Below are positions 39,994 through 48,731 of a stretch of DNA of 64,000 bases, piece after piece. Positions within the stretch are counted from its first letter, which is position 1, and every line of letters starts with the position of its first letter. The notes under the pieces are model-generated. The model did not search any database. It was not told where the DNA came from and was given only the letters and a program-made list of their open reading frames with translations. The position numbers and the translations under genes are program-made. Source of the stretch: Luteolibacter arcticus (GTDB taxonomy: Bacteria > Verrucomicrobiota > Verrucomicrobiia > Verrucomicrobiales > Akkermansiaceae); the NCBI RefSeq assembly GCF_025950235.1, contig NZ_JAPDDT010000004.1:62001-126000 (forward strand), given 5' to 3'.

Positions 39994-40605
39994 TCAACTG
40001 GTCTCACGCTGCCACCATACCTCCAAACGTTGCCGCGCGCGGTAAAGGCGTCCTTCCACCGCACGCTCGGAGCATTTCAGGATCGCGGCGCATGCGCCGT
40101 GGCTGAGACCGTCAAGGCAGCTCAAGACGATGACCGCGCGGAATTTTTCTGGCAGGGCATTGAGGCCGCGGTCCAGCTTCGCCAGGTCTGTGCCGCGCAT
40201 CGCCGCCTCGTCCGGCGAGGGACGGTGGCAGGCCACTTCATGGTCCTCCAATGCCAGGAGTTGACGACCGCGGGTCGCGGGTCGCTGGCGAAATCGGTCG
40301 CGGCAGAGATTTAACGCGATCTGGAACAACCATGTGCTCACCCGCGCCCTGCGTCGGTAGCGATCGAGCGCTCCGTGGGCGCGGATGAAAGTGTCCTGAC
40401 AAGCTTCCCGTGCGTCTCCAACATCGCGGAGGTAGTGGAAACAGAAATGATAAACGCGTTGCTGGTGTTCCTCGACGAGGGTGCGGAACGCTTCCTGACA
40501 ACCACCCTGTGCGGCGTGGAGCAGTGCGGCTTCGGCCGCTTCGTCCGGCGTTGCTACTCCCAACGGCAATGCACCAACAGCGCTACTCAGGGAGAATGCT
40601 GTCAT
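39994..40605 (-). CDS. ECF-type RNA polymerase sigma factor
   Basis: 203 residues. Region 2 is seen in ALLHAAQGGCQEAFRTLVEE, QRVYHFCFHYLRDVGDARE and CQDTFIRAHGALDRYR; RARVSTWLFQIALNLCRDR follows. Region 4 is LNALPEKFRAVIVLSCLDGL, then SHGACAAILKCSERAVEGRL. The start overlaps the stop of the upstream heavy-metal-sensor gene by 23 bp, so they are co-translated. With a small membrane protein and a periplasmic metal sensor upstream, this resembles the CnrYXH module (Ni/Co-responsive) known from Cupriavidus. It should direct transcription in response to an envelope or metal signal; targets unknown, the adjacent TonB-receptor relic being one candidate. Confidence 0.88.
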   Translation of the reverse strand: MTAFSLSSAVGALPLGVATPDEAAEAALLHAAQGGCQEAFRTLVEEHQQRVYHFCFHYLRDVGDAREACQDTFIRAHGALDRYRRRARVSTWLFQIALNLCRDRFRQRPATRGRQLLALEDHEVACHRPSPDEAAMRGTDLAKLDRGLNALPEKFRAVIVLSCLDGLSHGACAAILKCSERAVEGRLYRARQRLEVWWQRETS

Positions 40606-41029
40606 GGGTCCATTGCAAAAGTTTCTCCGCTTGCTCGGGATCTAGATGTTCCTTCATGGCGAAGAAGTGACTGAGCGTCGCGCGCTGAAGGGTGGCCTGG
40701 GCGGCATTCAGCCGTGTCAGGGCGGCCTCGATCTCCGGCGACCCAGACTTCCCCTGCCGAACGGCATCCGCGAGTTCTCGGCCGGCCGAGACGATTTCTT
40801 CGCGCAGCCGCCGCCGTTCCGTTTCGTCTGCAAGCTCGATTGGCTCCAGCGCCTCGTGCTCGGCGGGTGTGAGCGCCAGTTGAGTATGCATCCACCTGTG
40901 GAAATCCTGCTCCGAAGGCTTTGCAGAAGTTGTCCTTTGGTCCGAGCGCGAGACCAGAAATGACGTGCCCGCCGCAAGGCCCACGGTTGCCAGCGCCCAG
41001 ATCAATCCGGTGGACCGCGGCGAGCTCAT
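40583..41029 (-). CDS. Periplasmic heavy-metal sensor, CnrX/ZraP-like
   Basis: 148 residues from ATG 41029. One N-terminal membrane anchor (STGLIWALATVGLAAGTSFL), then an all-helical periplasmic domain: FHRWMHTQLALTPAEHEALE, then a long charged helix (ADETERRRLREEIVSAGREL) and HFFAMKEHLDPEQAEKLLQW. The HxxxH-like His and acidic pattern and the helix-hairpin arrangement fit the CnrX/ZraP/CpxP metal-sensor group. Its ATG overlaps the stop of the preceding small gene as ATGA and its end overlaps the sigma gene, so the three form a tight operon. Likely role: detect periplasmic metal and release the sigma factor through the membrane anti-sigma protein. Confidence 0.78.
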   Translation of the reverse strand: MSSPRSTGLIWALATVGLAAGTSFLVSRSDQRTTSAKPSEQDFHRWMHTQLALTPAEHEALEPIELADETERRRLREEIVSAGRELADAVRQGKSGSPEIEAALTRLNAAQATLQRATLSHFFAMKEHLDPEQAEKLLQWTHDSILPE

Positions 41030-41286
41030 CGCGGGGCAAACAAGGACGAACCACCAAAGATCTCCACAAAGGGAGGCGGAGCACTTTGCTCGCGCGGGCT
41101 CGCGAAAAATCCAATGGCGGCCGAGGTCACCACGGCCGCCGCGCCAAGGACCAAAAGGTCGCGAGGCCCGAGAGCCGGGGCAGTTGATTTCAACCGGGCG
41201 ATCACCCCCTCCGCAAATTCCAGCGGCAGCGCGTCCGGACGGGTCCGTCGAGCCTAGGAGAGCGCATCCTGCAAAAGTCCTGACAT
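41026..41286 (-). pseudogene. Small membrane protein (likely anti-sigma, CnrY-like) with an in-frame amber codon
   Basis: On the minus strand ATG 41286 begins MSGLLQDALS, then TAG (41254-41256), then 75 further codons in the same frame: ARRTRPDALPLEFAEGVIAR, a membrane helix LLVLGAAAVVTSAAIGFF and a periplasmic tail ending SSLFAPR. The stop overlaps the ATG of the metal-sensor gene as ATGA. The 86-codon size, short basic N-terminus and single helix fit the small anti-sigma/CnrY position in CnrYXH-type operons. The amber codon may be a mutation that leaves the sigma factor unrestrained, a sequencing error, or the true start may be the GTG at 41205, which would remove most of the cytoplasmic part. 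Confidence 0.6.
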
Positions 41287-41367
41287 GAGGCAAGAGCCTA
41301 GCCGCGGCCCGGCCGGGAGCGAGACGAAGAACGGCCTTCTCGTTGGTTAAAGCAACCCCTTTTCAGA
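41287..41367. promoter_or_regulatory. Promoter region of the sigma-factor operon
   Basis: 81 bp between the PEP-CTERM gene stop and the start of the small membrane-protein gene; it should hold the promoter of the three-gene regulatory operon. No recognisable -35/-10 pair. Confidence 0.3.
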
Positions 41368-42021
41368 TCAGCGGCGGCGGCGCAGGAGCGCAAGCAAGCC
41401 GAACGCGCCAAGTAGGGCTGAAGCGGGTTCAGGAACGGCAACGCCGTCGAATTTCACTTCGGAGAGACCGACGTATTCGTTGGCCGCGCCACTCCACGCA
41501 GTATCGATCTCAATTCTAACATGCGTCACACCGGTTTGCGACAAGGTGAATTGCTGGGCTGAGTTGGGTCCACCCGTCGATTTCAAGAGATTCAAGTTGG
41601 AGGACGCCGTGAGCCAGTTGGTTCCGCCGTCAATCGAGTAGAGCAGATCGAACTGATTGACGCCGCGATTGAAGCTGTCGAAGGGCTGATTGTGCTGCCA
41701 GATGTAAATGCTAGTAAGGTCGTAGGCGGTTGTTCCGACTCCATCGAGATCGAAAGTCACGAACTGATCGTTCGTCACTGGAGCCACCCCGCCAACCCCT
41801 TGCCCAGCCCCGGCATGCCATTGGCCAGTTGATCCAACGTCTTCATTGTGTTGGGAAGAGAAGTCGTAAGGCCCGGCACCGACAAGACCAGCATTGTTGA
41901 CAAGGTTGATTGGATCCTGTTGTGCGGCAAAGTAGGTGCTCGCGGTCGCGCTGACCCCGATGATGACGGCTCCGTGAACGGAGGCGCAGGCGGCGAGAAA
42001 CAGGAGAGGAATGGATTTCAT
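41368..42021 (-). CDS. PEP-CTERM exoprotein with F5/8-like domain
   Basis: 217 residues from ATG 42021, which begins the signal peptide (MKSIPLLFLAACASVHGA); a longer frame to 42084 runs into the dispersed repeat and is unlikely. Residues 20-190 are an F5/8-type domain with FVTFDLDGVGTTAYDLTSIY, IWQHNQPFDSFNRGVNQFDL and DTAWSGAANEYVGLSEVKF, very like the domain on the GH38 proteins. The C-terminus is a PEP-CTERM sorting signal: VPEPASALLGAFGLLALLRR plus Arg. Such signals direct membrane anchoring and processing by exosortase/EpsH. It probably is a surface-attached glycan-binding protein. One copy of the ~150-bp dispersed repeat sits directly upstream. Confidence 0.85.
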   Translation of the reverse strand: MKSIPLLFLAACASVHGAVIIGVSATASTYFAAQQDPINLVNNAGLVGAGPYDFSSQHNEDVGSTGQWHAGAGQGVGGVAPVTNDQFVTFDLDGVGTTAYDLTSIYIWQHNQPFDSFNRGVNQFDLLYSIDGGTNWLTASSNLNLLKSTGGPNSAQQFTLSQTGVTHVRIEIDTAWSGAANEYVGLSEVKFDGVAVPEPASALLGAFGLLALLRRRR

Positions 42022-42048
42022 GGATGATGAGGTGCCTGGTGGAGGATT

Positions 42049-42200
42049 TTTGAGCGGATTTTGTCTGCGCATCGTCAGATTCACTTTGAAAATAGCCCCT
42101 GCACGGGTCGGCCATCAAGTTTCACACAGGGGCAAATTGCGCCTTTGAAATGCCGGAGAAGGCGAACATTCGGGAGTCCACCCACTATATTACGACAAAT
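42049..42200 (+). repeat. Dispersed ~150-bp repeat, copy A
   Basis: Begins TTTGAGCGGATTTT and ends CCCACTATATTACGACAAAT. It aligns along its whole length with copies B (59418-59568) and C (59933-60082, opposite strand). Internal arms CCCCTG...CAGGGG can pair; copies B and C show different bases at the same place that can still partly pair, so the fold may be maintained. It lies in the leader of the PEP-CTERM gene. Confidence 0.7.
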
Positions 42201-42413
42201 CGTTACCTTACCATGTCGCCGTTACCACGCAGCGGGCTTTCACCACTCATGTTTAGGACCGAACTCGGCAGCGCGGTGAGCGCTTCTTCGCAGCTCGATA
42301 CGATGCCGGAGCCGTCAATAGCCGGAGGGACGGGACTCCGTCCGACGACGCAGGATTGAGGTGGATTGTGGTAGTCGGCTCAGGAGCATGGAGGTCTACG
42401 TCGCCCGAGACAT
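42201..42413. other. Intergenic segment, nothing recognised
   Basis: Between repeat copy A and the HupE-like gene stop. Only a short GC-rich hairpin (GGACGG/CCGTCC, about 42,329-42,345) is visible, which may terminate the minus-strand GH38-HupE transcript. Confidence 0.3.
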
Positions 42414-43625
42414 TCAAGGGGAATACGGCAGTGCTCGTTGGATCGCCCAAAACAGGCCGATGGCTGCGATCACCACGGACGCGGGAAGGACAATGGCCCG
42501 GCGATACCACGGCCGGCGGCGCCAGTACCCGACGGCCAGCATTGCCAACCCGATCACCGCAAGTTGGCCACCCTCCACTCCGAGATTGAACGACACCAGC
42601 GCGGTCGCAAACTCCCGCCGTGGCAGACCCAAATCTGTTAGAACGCTGGCGAAGCCAAGGCCGTGGATCAAACCAAAGCCAAACACCACGATCAGCCGCC
42701 AGCGGTGGAGCTTGTCAGTGAAGATATTTTCCGCAGCAACGAACGCAATCGATAGTGCGATCAAAGGTTCCACAATGTGGAGGGAAAGGCGGACGATGCC
42801 ATACATCGACAGGGCAAGGGTGATGGAATGGGCCACCGTAAATGCAGTGACCTGCATGAGCAACGGGCCGAGGCGATTACCCAGCAGGAACAAGCCGAGC
42901 ACGAAAAGGATATGATCGAGGCCTTTCGGTACAATATGAACGAAGCCCAATCCGACATACCGCTTCGCCCACTCCCAGCGGCTGGGTTCAGCGACTGGTG
43001 AAGCAGCAGGATCATTCGGTGTTGGGGCCGAAGGAGCGACATCAAGCGTCACCGGCAAGGGAGAGCTAACCACTCCGGCATCCACGACCAACACGCCGAC
43101 CGGCTGATCCTGCCGAACCACCGACAGGGAGGACATTCCCAACTTGGAAGGCAGCCGGAACGATACCGAGCGTGCACCTGCCGGCAAACGACCTTGCACG
43201 GTGAGTGCCAATAAGACTGGCAGCCGCGCCATGGTCATTGCTTTCTCATGGCGCCTGACATCATCCACGCTGGGGAAAGCCAAAGTCTCCACGGTGCCGG
43301 ATCTGCCGTCTTCCAACACCGCGAATTCATTTTTGAATGTCGCCGCGGCTTCGGCCAAACGAGCGGCCAGGACGTCCTCCGGTCCGTCGAGGAGGTCATT
43401 CATCGGGCCAATGGTCACGTCTTCGGGAGTTTTGTTCAGCGCAAAGGCGAGCACGTCGAAGGTCAATTCCATCGCGTATCCGCCATCCCGCTGGATGGTC
43501 GCTGTTGCCGCCGGGATCACCGCGACATGAGCCCAACCCGAGAGCGTGAGCACGCACCAAAGCATCAGCCCCATCCACCCCGTCCTTTCCGAGTGGTGGC
43601 TTTTAGGAGCGGGACGTGCGTTCAC
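42414..43625 (-). CDS. HupE/UreJ-like membrane protein with periplasmic domain
   Basis: 403 residues from 43625; an internal ATG at 43574 (MGLMLWCVLTLSGWA) gives a neater signal peptide. The first ~200 residues are extracytoplasmic and start with AHVAVIPAATATIQRD. The C-terminal ~190 residues have five to six membrane helices with the HupE/UreJ_2 signatures VPKGLDHILFVLGLFLLG, AFTVAHSITLALS and GFGLIHGLGFASVL, where His and Asp residues within helices recall Ni/Co permeases. It follows the GH38 gene on the same strand with about 50-100 bp between. HupE-family proteins are thought to move nickel or cobalt; the extra ectodomain suggests a delivery or sensing role. Substrate is inference. Confidence 0.75.
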   Translation of the reverse strand: MNARPAPKSHHSERTGWMGLMLWCVLTLSGWAHVAVIPAATATIQRDGGYAMELTFDVLAFALNKTPEDVTIGPMNDLLDGPEDVLAARLAEAAATFKNEFAVLEDGRSGTVETLAFPSVDDVRRHEKAMTMARLPVLLALTVQGRLPAGARSVSFRLPSKLGMSSLSVVRQDQPVGVLVVDAGVVSSPLPVTLDVAPSAPTPNDPAASPVAEPSRWEWAKRYVGLGFVHIVPKGLDHILFVLGLFLLGNRLGPLLMQVTAFTVAHSITLALSMYGIVRLSLHIVEPLIALSIAFVAAENIFTDKLHRWRLIVVFGFGLIHGLGFASVLTDLGLPRREFATALVSFNLGVEGGQLAVIGLAMLAVGYWRRRPWYRRAIVLPASVVIAAIGLFWAIQRALPYSP

Positions 43626-43678
43626 ATTTCAGTGTCGGAGGAACATCGCAAAAGAGAGAGCAGCGTGTTGATTTGGGT

Positions 43679-46600
43679 CTATTCAAGCACCCAGCTTTTT
43701 GGCGCCCACGCCCCGAGTGACGAGGTGAATTGACCGCCCTCTATTTTCATCGAGTCGCCTGCTCTCTGCCCTCTCAAATCAACCGGATGCGCTTTCGTGG
43801 CTTTGAACCCTTTGGGCAACGTAATCGTGACCGCACCTTCCCCGCCGGCCTGCTCCCACAAGCGCAAAACGGTCCCTGTACCATCGGGATTCGGACAAAA
43901 CGCGGTGACACGAACTCCCTTCCGCGAGAGAGAGATCCCACTCTGGGCGACAGCCAGATTACCTCCCATGCCGTCAGTGCAGCCAGCCACCACGGGCTGC
44001 CGGACTTCCCAACTGGGGGTAAACAACGCCTGCTCCTCCGTTGCGTCTTCAGCGACAGGCCAGAGTCGCAGCGAAGCCTTCCAAGTGCCCTTGATCCACA
44101 AGGGATAGTTGGTGTTCCACATGTTGTTGTAGAGATTTACAAACAACGCAGGGTTGGTTGGCTTGTACGCGGGCGAGTACTGCCACAATCCCGGCTCGCC
44201 TAGGCTCCACAGGGGAAGATCAGCGGATGCCGCCGCCATGCCTGCGCCCGTGTCTCCGGCACGCACCGTGATGCCGCGGTCCACCGACAGCATCCGGCGG
44301 TTGGCTCCGAAAATAATATCTTTCAGAGGATCGATGGTTCCGCCGACGCGGCCGACGCGGAAGCAGGGCTCCTTCACCTTGAATGGAAGGCAGAGCCATC
44401 CGCCTTCGGGAATCGGGTCAGGAGTCTTGCGATCCACCCGCCATTCGATATCCACGCAATTCCGATCGCGCGGAAACGTGAATGTCAGACCGTAGCCCTT
44501 GGCCAAGCCGAGCGGATCGATGGCGGAGAGGGTCACCGTCTCGCCCATCGGCGAGGCGGCAACTTCTGCGGTCCAGCCTTGGGGAGTTCTCGCGAGAAAA
44601 GGAGAGGTCTTTTCATTCGGCATCCCGCCTTTGCCAAAATCTCCCCAAACCCAGCTTCCCGCTTCCGTGCGACCATACGAATTCACGAAGTTTTGCACTT
44701 GAGTCAGGCTGAATCGTTCGTGCAGGAATTGACCGAGGACATGCTGGCTGGAATCCACCAATTCGCGGCCGGTCGCCTTGTCTTCAAGCGATGCGATGCC
44801 GCCGCGTTCGAGGTCGAAGGTCGCGATGAAATGAGAAGTCTCCAAGGTGTTGCCCTTGAGCGTCGCGGGCGGAAGAGCCGCAGGTTTGCTCGCACCTACC
44901 TGGGGCACGATTCCATACGTGCGGTAGCCGCCCGGCGGCAGGTCGAGGGCAGCGATGTTCAATGTCCGGCCATCGAGGGCGAAGGGAACCGCTTTGCCCG
45001 TCGCCAGATCCACCACTTTTGAAAGAGCTCTGCCCGCCATATTTTCCGGCAGTTGCAGTTCCACCTGAGCACTGCGCGCCCAAGGGAGCGGATTGAAGAG
45101 CACAGCGCGAAGGCCGTCAGCCTTGACGTTTTGCGCGAGTATCTTCATGCGCGCGGCAAGTTCAGTGTCGGCAATGCCACCGGCCTTGCGACCGTAGTCC
45201 ATGTGATACTCGTAGGTGTCCTCAAATTTTTGATAGTCACCCTTTTCATACTTGGCTTGCCACGCCTCACCAAAGGTTCCGCGAAAGTAAGCGCCGTTGA
45301 TTCCCCAGGTGTGTTCGCCATAAAAGCCTCCCAGCGCATAGGCTTCCGCCAGAGGAGTAGCGACCGGGTTTGGGGCCATGCCCCATCCGCGCAATGAGGT
45401 ATCAAGGATCCCGAGGCTGCCCATGTTCGTGGCGGCACGGCGATGGATCGCGGTGGCCGATGGGCAACTCATTTGACCATGGGTCCAAGTGTCGGGCATG
45501 TCACCACGCACCACCGGGAGTGTCGGGCGTTCCTTTTCTTCCTGGATGATGGCATCCGCGAATTCACTCGGCCGGCCGAACCGGATCCGCACCCCCGGCA
45601 ATTGCTTGCGTGCCTCGTCCAGCACGGACTTCACGTAATTGGCCGGCGGAGGACCGGCGTTGTCCCCCAACACAAAAAACGCCAGCCAGGATTTGTGCGG
45701 CCATCCGGCGGGTGGCTGCACGTTGGCCCAACCGTAGCGAGGCGAAATGCCGAGCAGCACTCGCGAACCGTCGGGACCCTCCCACCACGACAACGTGGGA
45801 ATCTTGGACCATTCCGACATGGGCTTGCTGCCATCATTCGCGCCGATGTGCAGGAAGTTGATGCCGGCGTTCTTGAGGACGGTCGGTAGAATCCACGCCT
45901 GCTCCGGCATGTCGGTCTGCTTCGCATCGGTCGGCAATGGGATGCCAAAGCGTTTCGCCATCCGTGTGCCAAATCCCAGACCGCGCACCACTTCCTCGGC
46001 ATCGCTCGCTTCCGATTCCAAGGTAAACGGCAAGGCGTGCCAAGTCAGGCGTCCATCTTTCACCGCCTGTTCAAGGCGCGCACGGCGTTGCGGGGTCTGT
46101 TGCGGATCCAGCACGACTTCCATCGCCCAAGCCGGCAACATCCATGAGAAGCGGTCGTCTTTCGGCAGATCCTTCGTCTGGTCGAACACGGCCAGCAAGT
46201 GGTCCATGTCGCTGGCGCGGTATTTTTCAACCACCTCGGGCACCGTATGAGTGTAGCCGATGTCGAGATGGCATTTGAACGTGACGATGACTTCCTCCAG
46301 ATCGGGCCATTCCTTCGGCCGTTCGACGGTGGTCTCAATGGTCTTTTGAAAACGGCCGGCCTTGATCGAAATCGTGACTTTTTCCGTGGAGGCACGGGTG
46401 TTGCCCTTCCCTGGCGGGAGATCGAATGTGAAATGTTTCTGCCCACCGCTGAGCGGATTGACGGCGGTTTCGACGGACGCGCCGCCGCAGGTCACCTTTG
46501 CGAGGCCGCGAACAAAGAGCGGCGCGTCAAACGCGACTTCTACCTGCCGCCGCCACCTCTCCTCGGCTTCCACCCGGAATGGAAACCCTCTCACCGTCAC

Positions 46601-47233
46601 TGAGGTCGGTGCAGGCGCGCTTGTGGCGTCCACCTGCTTGCCGCGGGTCAGAAGTTGAACCTCCGCCAAGCCAAGGAATTCGCTGCCCCAGCTATCATTG
46701 GCCAGCAGAACAAGGGACTTGGTCATCTGGCCCGCCAGCGGCAGGGAGAAGGAAGCGTTCTCGGTGGCTCCGCCGGAAGCGCGTGGAATTTCAAAGACCT
46801 CTTTGCCTGCCACCAGAGCGGGTTTGAATGTTGATCCGTCGCTGCTGACAAAGGCTCGAACATGGCGGAAGCCACGATCCGTCATGCCGGTTTGATTGTG
46901 GTTCCAGATCCGGCACGATCCCAAAGGCTTGGCTTGGGCGAGATCCAGGCGCAGCCATGCCTTGCCGACGGGCAAGGCCGGGTCGGGCTTGGAAGGGGCG
47001 GCACCTGCAGCGCTGTGCCACATGGTAGCCGAGTTGATTTCGTTATCGTGCTGCAAACTAGCCGCATTCAAGCCCGACCCGTTGATCACGTTGACGACTT
47101 GGATTCCCGAATAGGAACTGGAAGACGTGATTGAGATTTCAGCAGACGATACGGCTTCGATACCAACCTCCACCGCGGTGATCCGGAGGGCGGGGAGCAA
47201 GAGCAAGGTTGTGAGCAATAGATGGCATTTCAT
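43679..47233 (-). CDS. GH38-type alpha-mannosidase with N-terminal F5/8-like domain (paralogue 2)
   Basis: 1,184 residues, signal peptide MKCHLLLTTLLLLPALRITA. F5/8-like domain about 20-210 (MWHSAAGAAP, RIWNHNQTGMTDRGFRHVR, SWGSEFLGLAEVQL). GH38 fold from about 310: VTFKCHLDIGYTHTVPEVVE, with the HLD metal pair kept although the preceding His of HxHxD is Lys; later GGFYGEHTWGINGAYF with the third conserved His; C-terminal beta-sandwich regions to WAPKSWVLE. At the place of the canonical catalytic Asp the sequence appears to be Glu (ALPFTLESEASDAEEV). Intact frame. Secreted or periplasmic; expected to cleave alpha-mannosides, but the altered active-site motifs leave the reaction open. Followed by a HupE-like gene on the same strand. 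Confidence 0.82.
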   Translation of the reverse strand: MKCHLLLTTLLLLPALRITAVEVGIEAVSSAEISITSSSSYSGIQVVNVINGSGLNAASLQHDNEINSATMWHSAAGAAPSKPDPALPVGKAWLRLDLAQAKPLGSCRIWNHNQTGMTDRGFRHVRAFVSSDGSTFKPALVAGKEVFEIPRASGGATENASFSLPLAGQMTKSLVLLANDSWGSEFLGLAEVQLLTRGKQVDATSAPAPTSVTVRGFPFRVEAEERWRRQVEVAFDAPLFVRGLAKVTCGGASVETAVNPLSGGQKHFTFDLPPGKGNTRASTEKVTISIKAGRFQKTIETTVERPKEWPDLEEVIVTFKCHLDIGYTHTVPEVVEKYRASDMDHLLAVFDQTKDLPKDDRFSWMLPAWAMEVVLDPQQTPQRRARLEQAVKDGRLTWHALPFTLESEASDAEEVVRGLGFGTRMAKRFGIPLPTDAKQTDMPEQAWILPTVLKNAGINFLHIGANDGSKPMSEWSKIPTLSWWEGPDGSRVLLGISPRYGWANVQPPAGWPHKSWLAFFVLGDNAGPPPANYVKSVLDEARKQLPGVRIRFGRPSEFADAIIQEEKERPTLPVVRGDMPDTWTHGQMSCPSATAIHRRAATNMGSLGILDTSLRGWGMAPNPVATPLAEAYALGGFYGEHTWGINGAYFRGTFGEAWQAKYEKGDYQKFEDTYEYHMDYGRKAGGIADTELAARMKILAQNVKADGLRAVLFNPLPWARSAQVELQLPENMAGRALSKVVDLATGKAVPFALDGRTLNIAALDLPPGGYRTYGIVPQVGASKPAALPPATLKGNTLETSHFIATFDLERGGIASLEDKATGRELVDSSQHVLGQFLHERFSLTQVQNFVNSYGRTEAGSWVWGDFGKGGMPNEKTSPFLARTPQGWTAEVAASPMGETVTLSAIDPLGLAKGYGLTFTFPRDRNCVDIEWRVDRKTPDPIPEGGWLCLPFKVKEPCFRVGRVGGTIDPLKDIIFGANRRMLSVDRGITVRAGDTGAGMAAASADLPLWSLGEPGLWQYSPAYKPTNPALFVNLYNNMWNTNYPLWIKGTWKASLRLWPVAEDATEEQALFTPSWEVRQPVVAGCTDGMGGNLAVAQSGISLSRKGVRVTAFCPNPDGTGTVLRLWEQAGGEGAVTITLPKGFKATKAHPVDLRGQRAGDSMKIEGGQFTSSLGAWAPKSWVLE

Positions 47234-47512
47234 CGGATGTGCCTGGATTCTGAAGGACGGTAAAAATATTAAAGCCGCGACGATTGATGAGCTTCACAGC
47301 AGCCGCGAAAAGGATTGGCTCCTCTCTCCGCCGTCGCACCGGCTCGCGCCGCGGTGACAGGATCGCCAGCCAAGGTACGGGGCGGGAGTCCACCAGCCGA
47401 CGCGAAACTTGAGGTAGCTTGTGGTAGGCCGGAGGCGCAAGCCGCGAGTCTCCTGTAGCGCGGGAGACGCGAGCCAGGTGGAACCCAAGGCGATCACCGC
47501 TTGCGCGGCGGG
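47234..47512 (-). promoter_or_regulatory. Promoter region of the GH38-HupE pair
   Basis: 279 bp between the end of the LacI-type gene and the start of GH38 paralogue 2. A TAATAT hexamer (47266-47271, minus strand) lies 33 bp before the ATG and could be a -10 element; no good -35 is seen. No gene recognised. Confidence 0.35.
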
Positions 47513-48523
47513 CTAACAATCGGTCCAGACCGGGTTGATGAGGATCGTATGAGGAATGTCGGGACTGCCCCGTTCGTTGCGGTGAATTTGTGCGACCACC
47601 ATCTCCACGGCGACACGGCCAAGTTGCTCCGGTTGGTAATCGAGACCACCCACTCCCTGCTCACCTCCTTGCAGCATGAGCCATGCGATCGGCAACCCAC
47701 TAACTTGGCCCCCGTTCGAACACGGTAGCTCGCACCAAGGGAATTTCTCCGCCACCAGCACTACCCCGGGCTTTTCACGGCGCAACCATCGCGCAAATCC
47801 GGCGGGATCGTCAGGTGAAGCGAGGAGCGGATTGACGCGGCCACGAGGAGGCAATTCCTGTTGGCAGGCCAGAAACGCTGCCAACCATTTGGTTTCCACC
47901 CGTTCGTTCATCTCCGGGGTGAGCGCGAGACCGATGCGTTCAAACCCCTTGGCCCGAAGTTGCGTCCATGCCAGCACCGAGCCTTGGAAATGGTTGGGCG
48001 AGACGCGGTGCATGACCGGTTCGTGAAGGCTGGAGCCAATGGTGACGCCTGTGAATCCACGTAGATCCAAAGCAAACCGCATGGATGGCTCTGGCACGGG
48101 CGGTATGATCATGCCCCACTGGCCGCGAGCCGCCAGGCGGCGGCGAAGCCCCTCCGGGGATATCCCCTCCGTGCCGACGGGGTAGACTTCCAGACCGTAA
48201 CCCAGTTCCTGTGCCCGGGCCAGCGCGCCGCTCATGATCGGTTTGGCGCTCATGGCGGGGTCGCCGTCTTTTCCGGCAGGCCAAAGATCGATCCACGCGA
48301 TATGATGGGGATCGCTTCGCCGGCGGCGGTGGTGCATCTGTGCCATCAACGCGGAAACCATCGGATGGGGCCGGTAACCGAGCCTCTCCGCGGCGGCCTG
48401 AATGGCCAGGCAGCGCGACACCGAAATCGAGGGATCGTTTCGCAAAGCTTTCGAAACGGTGGAAACCGACACCCCAACGTCACGAGCCAAATCACGCATG
48501 GTGAGGGATTGGTCAAAGCTCAC
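47513..48523 (-). CDS. LacI/GalR-family transcriptional regulator
   Basis: 336 residues from GTG 48523, which places the DNA-binding domain at the usual distance (VSFDQSLTMRDLARDVGVSV, then STVSKALRNDPSIS); ATG at 48499 is an alternative and the upstream ATG at 48568 is unlikely. The hinge SRCLAIQAAAERLGYRPHPM is followed by a periplasmic-binding-type core with AYWLML-like and 'GGLDYQPEQLGRVAVEMVV' segments typical of the family. It is divergent from the RraA-UxuA genes and upstream of GH38 paralogue 2, so it probably represses the mannonate/mannose genes on both sides. The effector is likely a sugar acid or sugar of this pathway; this is inferred from position. Confidence 0.85.
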   Translation of the reverse strand: MSFDQSLTMRDLARDVGVSVSTVSKALRNDPSISVSRCLAIQAAAERLGYRPHPMVSALMAQMHHRRRRSDPHHIAWIDLWPAGKDGDPAMSAKPIMSGALARAQELGYGLEVYPVGTEGISPEGLRRRLAARGQWGMIIPPVPEPSMRFALDLRGFTGVTIGSSLHEPVMHRVSPNHFQGSVLAWTQLRAKGFERIGLALTPEMNERVETKWLAAFLACQQELPPRGRVNPLLASPDDPAGFARWLRREKPGVVLVAEKFPWCELPCSNGGQVSGLPIAWLMLQGGEQGVGGLDYQPEQLGRVAVEMVVAQIHRNERGSPDIPHTILINPVWTDC

Positions 48524-48569
48524 GAAACGATATTCGTAAAATGCAGCTAGCCCGGCAAGCACCAACACG

Positions 48570-48731
48570 TCAGGTCTTTCTGCAATGACTGAATGGCAAA
48601 CCGACTCCGAGCTGCTTACATTGGATAAGAGTCAACTTCACCCGCCGGTGACAGGTCTTTCCTCGATGACTGAATGGCAATCCGACTCCGAGCTTTTTTC
48701 TTTGGTTAAGAGCCGCCTCTACACCCCGGTA
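48570..48731 (+). repeat. 81-bp tandem duplication covering the RraA gene start
   Basis: Two copies, about 48570-48650 and 48651-48731. Each holds CAGGTCTTTC, a start codon and the codons for MTEWQ-S/T-DSEL; the copies have since diverged at several positions. The duplication creates a second, upstream start for the RraA-family gene. Confidence 0.8.
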
